The notes under the pieces were generated by a model that was given only the letters and a program-made list of their open reading frames with translations, did no database searches and was not told the DNA's origin. Made by a program: the position numbers and the translations under genes. From Oscillibacter ruminantium GH1 (GTDB taxonomy: Bacteria > Bacillota > Clostridia > Oscillospirales > Oscillospiraceae), in NCBI RefSeq assembly GCF_000307265.1, contig NZ_DF158899.1:223952-287951 (forward strand): 64,000 nt of DNA, written 5' to 3'. Positions 35,229 through 44,118 of this stretch are shown piece after piece; the first letter of the stretch is position 1, and each line of letters starts with the position of its first letter.

Positions 35229-36563
35229 GTGATCCAAGTGGACATTCCAGAACCCGTAAAATCAGTTTTAAATGTGCTGGAGAGCGGCGGCTATGAGGCG
35301 TACTGCGTGGGCGGCTGTGTGCGGGACTCGCTTCTGGGCCGGGTTCCAGAGGACTGGGACGCAGCCACTTCCGCTCTTCCCGAGGAGACGATGGCGCTCT
35401 TTCCGGGCCGCGCCTTTCCCACCGGGCTCCAGCACGGCACGGTTACCGTCCGGGAGGGTTCTCTCCGCGTGGAGGTGACCACCTTCCGCACCGACGGAAC
35501 CTATGCCGACAGCCGCCACCCCGACTCCGTAACCTTTACGCGCTTGCTGGAAGACGATCTGAGCCGCCGGGACTTCACGGTGAACGCCATGGCGGTAGAT
35601 CTACGGGACCAGCTGACAGACCCCTTTGGCGGACAGGCCGATCTGCGCGAAGGTATTCTGCGCTGCGTGGGGGACCCGGAAAAGAGGTTCTCTGAGGACG
35701 CGCTGCGCATTCTTCGGTGCCTGCGGTTTTCCGCCGCTTTGGGTTTTTCCGTGGAAGCGGAGACAGCCCGCGGGCTGCGGAGCTGTCGGGAACTGCTGCG
35801 CGGCATAGCGGCGGAGCGGGTACAGGTTGAACTGACAAAGCTGCTGTGCGGTTTTGCGGCAGCGGAGACACTGCGTGAATTCCCAGAGGTTGTGGGAACA
35901 GTGCTCCCGGAGCTTTTGCCCATGGTGGGTTTTGATCAGCACAGCCGCTATCACTGCTACGACGTTTGGGAGCACACCCTCCACGCGCTGGACGCGGTTC
36001 CGGCGGAGCCGGTGCTGCGCTGGGCGGTTTTGCTCCATGACGCCGGCAAACCCGCCTGCTTCACCCGGGACGAGCGGGGCGGACACTTTTACGGGCATCC
36101 CGCCGTCAGCGCCCAGATTGCAGACGCCATTTTGCGGCGGCTGAAATTTGATAACGCCACCCGGGAAGCCGTGACCACACTGGTTTTGTGGCACGACCGG
36201 GACATTCCTCGGACGGAAAAAGGCGTTCGCCGGGCGCTGATGAAGCTGGGAGAAACGCGGCTGCGGCAGCTGACCGAGGTAAAGCGGGCGGATAATCTGG
36301 GACAGGCTCCGGAGTTTCGGACTCGTCTCCGGGAGCTGGAACGAGGCACACAGATTTTGGATGGGCTTTTGACGCAGAACGCCTGCTTCTCCCTGAAACA
36401 GCTGGCTGTGAGCGGTCGGGATTTGATGGAGCTTGGTTTTCGCGGCCCAGAGATCGGCACAGCGCTGAACCGGCTGCTCTCCGCCGTGGTAGACGGCGAC
36501 CTCCCCAACGAAACAGCCGCGCTGCTCTCCGCAGCCCGGGCGCAGGATTTTCTGTCAGTTTGA
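35229..36563 (+). CDS. cca: CCA tRNA nucleotidyltransferase with HD domain
   Basis: 444 residues from GTG at 35229 (AAGGA upstream). CVGGCVRDSLLGRVPEDWDA is the nucleotidyltransferase metal/NTP motif, RRDFTVNAMAVDL and GDPEKRFSEDALRILRCLRF follow, then an HD domain (HTLHALDAV, VLLHDAGKP). It adds or repairs the CCA end of tRNAs; the HD part may give phosphatase activity as in E. coli. A terminator follows. Confidence 0.95.
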   Translation: MIQVDIPEPVKSVLNVLESGGYEAYCVGGCVRDSLLGRVPEDWDAATSALPEETMALFPGRAFPTGLQHGTVTVREGSLRVEVTTFRTDGTYADSRHPDSVTFTRLLEDDLSRRDFTVNAMAVDLRDQLTDPFGGQADLREGILRCVGDPEKRFSEDALRILRCLRFSAALGFSVEAETARGLRSCRELLRGIAAERVQVELTKLLCGFAAAETLREFPEVVGTVLPELLPMVGFDQHSRYHCYDVWEHTLHALDAVPAEPVLRWAVLLHDAGKPACFTRDERGGHFYGHPAVSAQIADAILRRLKFDNATREAVTTLVLWHDRDIPRTEKGVRRALMKLGETRLRQLTEVKRADNLGQAPEFRTRLRELERGTQILDGLLTQNACFSLKQLAVSGRDLMELGFRGPEIGTALNRLLSAVVDGDLPNETAALLSAARAQDFLSV

Positions 36564-36603
36564 AAGCCCGGAGATATGGCACTCTGCCATGTCTCCGGGC
36601 TTT
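36564..36603 (+). terminator. Terminator after cca
   Basis: AAGCCCGGAGA...TGGCA pairs with TGCCA...TCTCCGGGCTT, followed by TTCC. Confidence 0.8.
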
Positions 36604-36828
36604 CCGGCTCTATTTTTTATGCCATAGGACGCGACGTTTTTCTCCTGATAATAATATCTTCTACCGCACCGCCCCTCAGCGTCCCCGGCGTTTCCACGCA
36701 GGTGCGCTCGGCAGCGCTCATTAGAAGCGACGCCTCAGTTTTGAAAAAGATATTTTTGAAACAGTTCAGCGGAATAGATTGGGTTCAGCTGTTCAATATA
36801 CCGGGGCACCAAACCCAAGGCGGGCAGC
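36604..36828. other. Gap after cca with no confident gene
   Basis: On the minus strand a short open stretch ends in LVPRYIEQLNPIYSAELFQK and stops near 36740, which looks protein-like, but it has no start with a ribosome site and runs into the terminator hairpin. It may be a gene remnant or chance. Confidence 0.25.
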
Positions 36829-36860
36829 AAAAAGCGGCGCGCCATTTGGCGCGCCGCTTA
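36829..36860 (-). terminator. Terminator of the NlpC/P60 gene
   Basis: AGCGGCGCGCC / GGCGCGCCGCT with a four-base loop and a T-run when read on the minus strand. Confidence 0.88.
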
Positions 36861-36887
36861 CTCTTGGACATTGTTATGTAAACAAAA

Positions 36888-37784
36888 TCAGATGCGCATA
36901 CCGCCCACAAAGTAGGTATTGTAATACCCGCTGGCCAAGCTGCTGATAATCACACCGCCGCTGCTGGCAGACGACGAGTGAATGAACTGCCCATCGCCGA
37001 TATAAATTCCGGCATGGGAGCAGGCCTTCCCCATCGAACGGCTGGGATCGCAGAAGAACACCAGATCCCCCGCCTGCAGCGCAGAGGTGGAGGTAATCTT
37101 CTGGCCTGCTCCGCTCTGCCACTGGCTGGTGGCGCTGTGGGGCAGGCTGACGCCCACCTGCTTAAAAACGTACATCGTAAAGCCCGAGCAGTCAAAGCCG
37201 CTGGGAGACGCACCGCCGTAAGCATACCGGGTTCCCAGATACTGCTTGGCAACGGAGATCACGCTGGAAGCGTTGGACGAAGCCGCCGAGGTCAAATCCA
37301 CAAAATCGCTACGGATATAGCCTGTGGTACCATACTGGCACGTCACCGCATACCATCCGTCGGCAAAGCCGTCCACCGTCACGGGGGCGTCGGTGTTGAC
37401 CGTGGCAACAGACCCCGCCTCAGCGGAGGCGGAGGAACGGACATTCACGCCGTCGCTGTTCACGCGGCCATCGGCGGTGAAGACGCCGTCCTGATCCTCG
37501 ATCACATAGTCGGCGGAAAGATAGCCGGACTTGCCGTCATAGCTGACATTATACCAGCCGTCCTGCTTGCCGAGAATTGCAACGGCAACGCTTTTGTCCA
37601 ACTGGGTGACAACGGAAGAAGAAGTGGATGCCTCAGAACGCAGCCGCAAACTGGAGCCGGTGGTGCAACCAACGCCGATGGCAATATTATCGGCGGCGGA
37701 AACAGTGGCCGTCGCGGCCAGCAGCATAGTCATCACAGCGGAGAGAGCAAGGAGTCCTGCCGCTTTACCTGCGTGGTGTGTCAT
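36888..37784 (-). CDS. Secreted SH3b-NlpC/P60 peptidoglycan endopeptidase
   Basis: 298 residues. The signal peptide (LLALSAVMTMLLAATATVSA) is followed by two SH3b domains (LRLRSEASTSSSVV and VNVRSSASAEAGSV) and an NlpC/P60 domain with catalytic Cys in GFDCSGFTMYVF, His in CSHAGIYIGDG and a third polar residue in QFIHSSS. It cuts wall stem peptides outside the cell. Hydrolases of this kind are typical WalRK targets, though no WalR box was verified here. Confidence 0.93.
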   Translation of the reverse strand: MTHHAGKAAGLLALSAVMTMLLAATATVSAADNIAIGVGCTTGSSLRLRSEASTSSSVVTQLDKSVAVAILGKQDGWYNVSYDGKSGYLSADYVIEDQDGVFTADGRVNSDGVNVRSSASAEAGSVATVNTDAPVTVDGFADGWYAVTCQYGTTGYIRSDFVDLTSAASSNASSVISVAKQYLGTRYAYGGASPSGFDCSGFTMYVFKQVGVSLPHSATSQWQSGAGQKITSTSALQAGDLVFFCDPSRSMGKACSHAGIYIGDGQFIHSSSASSGGVIISSLASGYYNTYFVGGMRI

Positions 37785-37842
37785 AAGTGTACGCTTCCTT
37801 TCGAATTTGTCGTTTGTTGGGAAGTGGGGGGAGCCGTCCGCC

Positions 37843-38145
37843 TTACAGCTTGCCGGCCAATGCGCGCTCCAGCCAGATGGCGGAGATGTCCATGGCCTCG
37901 TAAAGGCTCTCTTTTTCACTTTTTTTGACCACGCGGTCCCGAGATTTCAGATCCGGGTCCGTCAGCTGCAGCTGGACAGAAACCCGTGTCGCTACATTCA
38001 AATCCTGCACTTTTTTGGTATCCAACACCTGAATCATAATGATATATTTCTCGGCCATCGTGCCGTAGTAGATGAAGTTATCTACGCGGCGAAGGGGATG
38101 CCCCTTGTAAGTCAGGCCAGCGGCCTGTTCCGTATTTTCAGCCAT
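37843..38145 (-). CDS. Conserved-looking hypothetical protein
   Basis: 100 residues starting MAENTEQAAGLTYKGHPLRR, with GGAG upstream. KYIIMIQVLDTKKVQDLNVA then TRVSVQLQLTDP suggests a small beta-rich fold followed by a helix. The family is not recognised. It precedes the NlpC/P60 gene by 58 bases on the same strand. Confidence 0.6.
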   Translation of the reverse strand: MAENTEQAAGLTYKGHPLRRVDNFIYYGTMAEKYIIMIQVLDTKKVQDLNVATRVSVQLQLTDPDLKSRDRVVKKSEKESLYEAMDISAIWLERALAGKL

Positions 38146-38311
38146 CGGTACGCTCCTTTGAAAAAGTTTGTAACCGAATTGTAACAGATTTTTTCCACTT
38201 TGTCAATTCTTCAGCGCCTGTTTTTTGAGGAAATTTTATTCGGATACGCCCTGTAATTCATTACTCAAATTTCGATCTGTTCTGTACTTTTTATCACTTC
38301 CGCCCCTGCGC

Positions 38312-38340
38312 GCAATTTATGCTCTCCCCAATCATATACT
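38312..38340 (+). promoter_or_regulatory. Sigma-E-like sporulation promoter of pdaB
   Basis: GCAATTT (38312-38318), 14 bases, CATATACT (38333-38340); the Bacillus sigma-E consensus is roughly KMATATT-N14-CATACAHT. The predicted start is about 15 bases before the ATG, and the leader holds GAGGAGGG. No good sigma-A promoter is seen in 38146-38362. Confidence 0.45.
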
Positions 38341-38362
38341 CTTTCATCTGAGGAGGGATTTT

Positions 38363-38547
38363 ATGAAAATCATTGTCTGGAAGAAAAAGGCGGCCGCGCT
38401 GTTGGCGGCGGTGCTGGCGGTTGGAACGGCGGGGTATGCGGCAACCTACCCTGCCGTGGCCTATACCACCGATCGTCAGCTGCCCATTTACTGCGTTGAC
38501 AAGGGTCAACAGAAAGTTTGTTCCATCAGCTTCGATGCTGCCTGGGG
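38363..38547 (+). CDS. pdaB: pdaB-like polysaccharide deacetylase, piece 1 (N-terminus)
   Basis: The ATG follows GAGGAGGG. MKIIVWKKKAAALLAAVLAV begins a signal/anchor segment, then LPIYCVDKGQQKVCSISFDA AWG, where the frame leaves the gene at the core CCTGGGG (38541-38547). SFDAAWG is catalytic motif 1 of the PdaB branch of CE4 deacetylases. Joined to 54178 the frame continues as AWGNEDTQTLIDIL. The unexcised frame instead reads into the element and stays open to 39991. PdaB acts on spore-wall glycan in Bacillus. Pieces 1-3 add up to 951 bases, 316 residues plus stop. Confidence 0.88.
38541..38547. other. Left attachment core of element 1 (attL1)
   Basis: CCTGGGG, repeated at 54171-54177. The rejoined site has TTCG and CGAA arms placed 16 bases apart around it. 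On the element side an inverted GTCAT-N4-GCGGCAG matches CTGCCGC-N3-ATGAC beside the right core. Confidence 0.75.
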
Positions 38548-38617
38548 TGATGTTCGATTGCGGTCATTGTGGCGGCAGGGTTTTTCCGCGTTAAAACACA
38601 TTTTGAAAAGGCCAGAA

Positions 38618-38657
38618 CACGCAGAGGCGGCTGTCCGCGGACAGCCGCCTCTGCGTG
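38618..38657. terminator. Perfect 40-base palindrome after the regulator gene
   Basis: CACGCAGAGGCGGCTGTCC and its exact complement meet at a GC centre. It lies 66 bases past the stop of the leftward regulator and also guards the element end from read-through; there are T-runs near both sides. Confidence 0.75.
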
Positions 38658-38722
38658 CCCAAAAGTCTTTTCTAAGCAACGAACCGTGCTTTGGTTTTTT
38701 CCGCGTTGTAGCGGTCAGTGGA

Positions 38723-41700
38723 TCAGGCATCCTGTTCAGGTTCCCCCTCCGAGGCAAACTGCCGGAGCAGAGTTTTGCGCTCATAGCGGTTGCAGTATTT
38801 GCTGAGATTTTTCAGCGCCAGCGCGTAATACTGCCCAGCGCTCTCTTTCAGATCCTGTGCAAAGACCGCGCCGATCTCCTCATCCCGGTCCGCCATCTGG
38901 CGGATGAGCGCCTCGGCAAACAAAACGGTTCCAAGCTCACTGGGGTCCTTGATCTTTCCGGCGCTGTTCTGGGCGGAACTCAGGCACCATTTTGCATTTT
39001 CATACTGTCCTTCCTGCATCAGCACAAGCGCCATATAGGCGTCCAAAACCGGGCGGCGCCAGAAGGAATCGAATTGCCCATACAGGGCGTAAGCCTGCTC
39101 AAAATACGACTTTGCTGCGGAAAAAGATTCCATAAAGTACGCGGTTTTCCCCGCGTTGATGTAAAAATAAGAAAGACTGGAGGATACGTTCTGTCCCGTA
39201 CACAGGGAGATGGCCTTTTGAAACAGCGCCAGTGCTTCGGGATAGTCCTCCTCCGCCTGACGAATCTCTCCGATGTAACAGTACGCGGCGGCAACATTGG
39301 TGGCGTAGCGCTTGGCCACCGTTTCCGTGATGGTGAGGGTACTGATGGACTCGGTCAACAGCTTTTCCGCCAGATAGTAATTTCCCACCATCAGGTTGTA
39401 CAAACCCTTCAGCCGGAGAATAATCCCGATTTCTTTATGATAGTTGCACCTCACCGCCAAATCCAGCGACAGCTTAATATATTCGGCCATTTCTTCCAGA
39501 TTGTAAACCTGCAGATGGTAGATGATCAGCTGCTTGCAGCCCTCCAGTTCATAGTCCAAATTACCGATCTGCCGGGCCTTCTCAATGACATGCGTAATGC
39601 TGTCCACGCCACCCGCGTATTCACCCTCGCGGATAAGGTAACGCCCCTTCAAATAGTAAAATTCCGTCTCCAGCAGGTTCAGCTCGTCGGAGTCGCCCGG
39701 GAAATTCAGCGCCTCTTTCAACCCCGTCTCCAAATTGCCGAACAACTCCCCGATCTGGTCCCGGGACATGTAGACGTTAGGCTCCTGCCCCATTTCCAGA
39801 TTGTTCAGGATGGGGAACATCTCGTGGTTGAAATTCAGGCAGCTTTTCAGCGTATCCATCTGATATTGCAGCGCCTTGAGCCGGTCGCCGGCGGCGGAAA
39901 AGTGATAGACCAGCTTTGCGTTGAGTCTGGTGTCCCGCTTTTTTACATTTACACGCTCTTCCAGCAGCTGACCGATCTTTCGGTGAATTAGCTTTTTCCG
40001 GGAGCTGGGCTGAGACAGATAGACGTATTCCCGCAGCTTGACGTGGGAAAACAGCACCGCGGTTTCCCCCTCCTGTTCCTTTTCCCGCAGGATGTCCCTG
40101 TCCTCCAGTGTCTCCAGCAGAGTGAGCATCCTCTCATCCTCCCGCTCCATCAGCCGCGCGAGGAACCGGAGTGGAGTGGCGTCATAGAAAAAGGATAGCA
40201 GCTCCACCAGCGTGCGCTCATCCGGCTGAAGATAGAGCAGACGGCTCCGCACCGCCTCCAGCGCGGTCGGCGTCATGGTACCCAGTTCATGCCCCTTTTG
40301 CAGCAGGCCAACGCACTCGTTGAGGAAAAATGGGTTTCCCTCCGTCTCATTGTAGACTTGCTCCAGCGTCTCGCCCTTCAGTTCCTTTTTTGGCAGTGCC
40401 TCTTCGATAAAGCAGTGGCATTGCTCAATATCCAGCCGCTCCAGTGAAACGGTGGTCAGGCGGCCGCTCCGGCGCAGTGCGGTCAACGCGTCCTCCAGCG
40501 CCCGGTTGCGCTCCCGGCCGCAGGTTGCCACCAGCATCACCCGCAGGGGGTCTGTTTCCAGCAAAAGCGCAGTCAGCAGGGCCAAACTCTCATCGTCCAT
40601 CCACTGGATGTCCTCGATGGCTAAAATAACCTGCTTTTCCGCAGAGATTTTCTCCAGTCCCTCCCGCAGAATCTGCACCATGGACGCCATGGACCACCTC
40701 TCCGGCGTTCGCACATAACCACTACCGGGCAGATTTTCGCTGAAATCCGGAAAAACGCCCGACATCAGCTCTTTCCACAGATTTGGAGGGATCAGTCTGT
40801 TTCGCTGAATCAACCGGGAAATGGTCCGCACCACCGCGCTCCAAATCCGCAGAGGCCAGTCTTTTTCCACCTGATAGCAGCTCACCTCCAGAATCAAAAA
40901 ATCCGACGCGGCTTTTTCCAGCAGCCTGCGCTTCAGGGTGGATTTTCCTATGCCCGTCTCGCCGGTGATTAAAAGAGTGGTTCCCCCGCGCTTTTGGCGA
41001 AACTCCTTCAGCGTCTTTTCCATAGCGGCCAGCTCCTGATAACGGCCATAAATTGAGGCCGTATCCCGGGCGCGTCTCTTTTCCCCTCCGAAGTCAATCT
41101 GCTCCAACGCACGCTCGTAAATTTCCTTGGTCTTTTTATCGGGGTCGATGCCAAGCTCCCGGTGCAGCAGCTTGGACAGATCGTAATAGGTTTCCACCGC
41201 CTTTCCGCTTCGCCCCGTGTCCTGATAAAGGCGCATCAGCAGGCGAAAGTTCCGCTCGTCGAACTCGTCCAGTTCAATGAGGCGGCGGATCAGATTCTCC
41301 ACGCCGTCATAGTTGCGCTCCTGAAGGCTCCTCTCAATTTTCAAGCAGCATTCCGTAGCGAACTTTTCCTGAAACCCGCTGCGCACTTTCGTGACCCAGA
41401 ATTCAAAGGCGTCCGCCTCCTTTAGGAAAAAGCCCTGCAGAAAATCGCCCTGATAGCACTCCAGATTCTCCTGCGGCGCCCGGGAAAACAGGTCCGTGTC
41501 GGATTCGATGTCCAGCGCCTCATTCATGAGCAGAACCGATTTTTGGGGAGAAATGATGATATCCTCCCCCAGCGATTTTTTTGCTTGGTAGATCGCATTT
41601 CGGATGTTTTTCCGCGCCACCGCGCCATCCTCGTCGGGCCACAGCAGTCCCCCCAGCTCATCGCGGCTGGCCATTTTGTTGACCGCCAAATAATAAAGCA

Positions 41701-41791
41701 GCGCGTTGATTTTTGCATAGGGGAAAAAAACGCTTCGTCCATCTACGGTGATCTGAGGGGCCCCAAACAGTTTGTATACAATTTTACTCAT
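38723..41791 (-). CDS. Large BTAD/AAA ATPase/TPR transcription regulator
   Basis: 1022 residues. An OmpR-type winged helix (KINALLYYLAVNKMASRDEL then LLWPDEDGAVARKNIRNAI) and a BTAD region (to about 230) open it. An ATPase domain has Walker A GETGIGKST (about 275) and Walker B VILAIEDIQWMD (about 390). The last 400 residues are TPR-like helical repeats. This is the SARP/MalT-like STAND regulator plan, usually sensing a metabolite. It lies just downstream of hutU on the same strand with its own promoter, so it probably controls the catabolic cargo. Confidence 0.85.
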   Translation of the reverse strand: MSKIVYKLFGAPQITVDGRSVFFPYAKINALLYYLAVNKMASRDELGGLLWPDEDGAVARKNIRNAIYQAKKSLGEDIIISPQKSVLLMNEALDIESDTDLFSRAPQENLECYQGDFLQGFFLKEADAFEFWVTKVRSGFQEKFATECCLKIERSLQERNYDGVENLIRRLIELDEFDERNFRLLMRLYQDTGRSGKAVETYYDLSKLLHRELGIDPDKKTKEIYERALEQIDFGGEKRRARDTASIYGRYQELAAMEKTLKEFRQKRGGTTLLITGETGIGKSTLKRRLLEKAASDFLILEVSCYQVEKDWPLRIWSAVVRTISRLIQRNRLIPPNLWKELMSGVFPDFSENLPGSGYVRTPERWSMASMVQILREGLEKISAEKQVILAIEDIQWMDDESLALLTALLLETDPLRVMLVATCGRERNRALEDALTALRRSGRLTTVSLERLDIEQCHCFIEEALPKKELKGETLEQVYNETEGNPFFLNECVGLLQKGHELGTMTPTALEAVRSRLLYLQPDERTLVELLSFFYDATPLRFLARLMEREDERMLTLLETLEDRDILREKEQEGETAVLFSHVKLREYVYLSQPSSRKKLIHRKIGQLLEERVNVKKRDTRLNAKLVYHFSAAGDRLKALQYQMDTLKSCLNFNHEMFPILNNLEMGQEPNVYMSRDQIGELFGNLETGLKEALNFPGDSDELNLLETEFYYLKGRYLIREGEYAGGVDSITHVIEKARQIGNLDYELEGCKQLIIYHLQVYNLEEMAEYIKLSLDLAVRCNYHKEIGIILRLKGLYNLMVGNYYLAEKLLTESISTLTITETVAKRYATNVAAAYCYIGEIRQAEEDYPEALALFQKAISLCTGQNVSSSLSYFYINAGKTAYFMESFSAAKSYFEQAYALYGQFDSFWRRPVLDAYMALVLMQEGQYENAKWCLSSAQNSAGKIKDPSELGTVLFAEALIRQMADRDEEIGAVFAQDLKESAGQYYALALKNLSKYCNRYERKTLLRQFASEGEPEQDA

Positions 41792-41863
41792 TCCGGTCTC
41801 CTCTCAAAGCCATGCTCTTTGAATTGGGACGGAGGTCCCGTTCCCTCCACTGGAATTTGTATT

Positions 41864-41892
41864 ATTATACAATTAATGCAGTCTTGTTTCAA
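41864..41892 (-). promoter_or_regulatory. Sigma-A promoter of the BTAD regulator
   Basis: On the minus strand TTGAAA (41892-41887), 17 bases, TATAAT (41869-41864), 73 bases before the ATG at 41791. The leader holds a small GGGAC...GTCCC hairpin next to the ribosome site. Confidence 0.75.
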
Positions 41893-41949
41893 TTCAAATT
41901 AAATTTTTGTTTAACTTGCTGTCCTTTTCATCTTCACCTGAATTAAAAG

Positions 41950-41980
41950 AAAAAGGGGCCCTGACGCAGGGCCCCTTTTT
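41950..41980 (-). terminator. Terminator of the hutU operon
   Basis: AAAAGGGGCCCTG / CAGGGCCCCTTTT around a three- to four-base loop, with T-run when read on the minus strand, 21 bases after the hutU stop. Confidence 0.9.
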
Positions 41981-42000
41981 GGTGGATTTGTTCGTGATGG

Positions 42001-44034
42001 TTACTTGCTCTCCGCGCTTTTCAGCGCCTTGTCGATCAGCTGTTCGTCGTTCTCCGCCATATAGGGCAGGGTGATATGGTCTTGCCCCTCATACATCTTG
42101 TTGTATTCGGCTGCGGTGGAGACCGCATGCTCATTCCGCGCCCAAGACCGGCGGGCAACGCCCACCATCACGTCCCAAGGCATGGACATGCGCAGGATCG
42201 CGTCCACATTCTCGCTTCCGTCCAGCACCATGCCGAAGCCGCCGTTGATAGATTTGCTAACGCCCACGCCGCCGCCGTTGTGCAGCGCGACAAGGCTCAT
42301 GCCGCGGGCCGCGTTGCCCGCGTAACACTGGGTAGCCATGTCGGCCATGATATTGGAACCGTCCTTAATGTTGGAAGTCTCGCGGAAGGGAGAGTCGGTT
42401 CCGCCGGTGTCGTGGTGGTCGCGGCCCAGCATAACAGGGCCGATCTCGCCGTTGCGAACCATCTCGTTGAACTTCAGCGCGATGTTCATGCGGCCCATAG
42501 CGTCCGAATACAGGATGCGGCACTGAGTGCCGACCACCATCTTGTTCTTCTTGGCGTCCCGCAGCCAAATGTAGTTGTCGTGATCCTGATAGCGGCGGTT
42601 GTGGGCCTGAATGTAATCCGCGGCGGCAGCATCGGTCTTGTCCAGATCGTCGGGATTGCGGCTCAGGCAGCACCAGCGGAAGGGACCGTATCCATAGTCA
42701 AACAGGAAGGGCCCCAGAATGTCCTCGACATAGGAGGGGAATACAAAGCCGTCCAGATCGTTTTCGCCGTTTTTGCACACGGCGGTAACGCCCGCATCAA
42801 ACACGGACTTCAGGAACGCGTTGCCGTAATCGAAGAAGTAGGTGCCCTTATCGTGGAATTTGCAGATCATCTCGTAGTGGCGCTTCAGGGACTTATCCAC
42901 CAACTTGGCAAACTGCTCCGGGTCCTTGTCCAGCATCTCGGTGCGCTCGGCAAAGGTCAGTCCCTGCGGGCAGTAACCGCCGTCATAGGCCATGTGGCAA
43001 GAGGTCTGGTCGCTCATCAGATCCACATGGACGTTCTTTTCATACAGATACTCCAGCAGATCCACCACGTTGCCGTTATAGGCGATGGCGCAGGGTTCCT
43101 TGGCCGCCATCTTCTTCTGGGCGATGGACAGCGCCAGCTCCAAGCTGTCGGTCTTTTCGCTGACCCAGCCCTGCGTATAGCGGGTCACGATCCGGGACTC
43201 ATCCACTTCGGCGATGATGGACACAGCGCCGGCGATCTCGGCGGCCTTGCCCTGTGCGCCGGACATGCCGCCCAAACCGGCGGAGATGAACAGGCGTCCC
43301 GCCAGATTCCCATCCTCGGAAATGCCCAGTTTCAGGCGGCCCGCGCCCAGCAGGGTGTTGAACGTGCCGTGGACAATGCCCTGCGGCCCGATGTACATCC
43401 AGCCGCCGGCGGTCATCTGCCCATAGTTGGCAACACCCAGCGCCGCCGCGCGGTTGAAGTTCTTCTGGTCGTCAAACGCACCGATCATCAAGCCGTTGGA
43501 GATAACGCACCGGGGCGCACCCTTGTGGCTGTGGAACAGGCCCAGAGGGTGGCCGCTCATGACCACCAGCGTCTGCTCATCTGTCAAGATCTCCAGATAC
43601 TTTTTAATCAGGCGGTACTGCATCCAGTTCTGGCAGACCTGCCCCGCTTCGCCATAGGTCACCAGCTCGTAGGGATACAGCGCCACGTCGAAATCGAGGT
43701 TATTCTCGATCATGACCTGAAACGCCTTACCCTCGGTGCAGTTGCCCTTGTACTGCTCAATGGGCTTGCCGTATAGCTTGCCCTGCGGGCGGAAGCGGTA
43801 GCCATAAATCCGGCCGTGCTCCTCCAGTTCCTTGGCAAACTCCTCAGCCATCTGGGCGTGGTGATCCGGGTGGATGTAACGCAGGGCGTTTTTGATCGCC
43901 AGTTTCTTGTCTGCCTCGGAGAGATGGGATTCCCGGCGGGGAGCGCGGCGGATTCCATCCGCGAAGGTAGGATACTCCGGCAGCTCGTAGTCCAGCTTCA
44001 CCGTCATTGCCTTGTCAACATCAAACATTGCCAT
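42001..44034 (-). CDS. hutU: Urocanate hydratase
   Basis: 677 residues, the long form seen in many Firmicutes (the Pseudomonas type is about 555). GNCTEGKAFQVMIENNLD, QMTAGGWMYIGPQGIVHGT (NAD-binding region), GLGGMSGAQGKAAEIAG, DQTSCHMAYDGGYCPQG, YGPFRWCCLS and HNGGGVGVSKSINGGFG are urocanase blocks. It converts urocanate to imidazolonepropionate. It is the last gene of a seven-gene leftward operon. No hutH or hutI is in the element, so urocanate must come from elsewhere or from imidazolepropionate. Confidence 0.95.
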   Translation of the reverse strand: MAMFDVDKAMTVKLDYELPEYPTFADGIRRAPRRESHLSEADKKLAIKNALRYIHPDHHAQMAEEFAKELEEHGRIYGYRFRPQGKLYGKPIEQYKGNCTEGKAFQVMIENNLDFDVALYPYELVTYGEAGQVCQNWMQYRLIKKYLEILTDEQTLVVMSGHPLGLFHSHKGAPRCVISNGLMIGAFDDQKNFNRAAALGVANYGQMTAGGWMYIGPQGIVHGTFNTLLGAGRLKLGISEDGNLAGRLFISAGLGGMSGAQGKAAEIAGAVSIIAEVDESRIVTRYTQGWVSEKTDSLELALSIAQKKMAAKEPCAIAYNGNVVDLLEYLYEKNVHVDLMSDQTSCHMAYDGGYCPQGLTFAERTEMLDKDPEQFAKLVDKSLKRHYEMICKFHDKGTYFFDYGNAFLKSVFDAGVTAVCKNGENDLDGFVFPSYVEDILGPFLFDYGYGPFRWCCLSRNPDDLDKTDAAAADYIQAHNRRYQDHDNYIWLRDAKKNKMVVGTQCRILYSDAMGRMNIALKFNEMVRNGEIGPVMLGRDHHDTGGTDSPFRETSNIKDGSNIMADMATQCYAGNAARGMSLVALHNGGGVGVSKSINGGFGMVLDGSENVDAILRMSMPWDVMVGVARRSWARNEHAVSTAAEYNKMYEGQDHITLPYMAENDEQLIDKALKSAESK

Positions 44035-44118
44035 AATTATTCCTCCTTATTTATATGAGTTCATTGTGTTTAAATATAAATTGCAGGGAGATATCCGCCT
44101 CTTCGTGCGCACCGGGCC

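Noticed and set aside
38225-39991. 588-residue rightward frame over the BTAD regulator
   Set aside because: Only its first part (from 38363 to the core) is a real gene piece; the rest is antisense to a clear gene and has no protein-like motifs.
42076-43776. 566-codon frame antisense to hutU
   Set aside because: It is a GC-driven shadow of urocanate hydratase; its residue pattern mirrors the other strand and it has no ribosome site.
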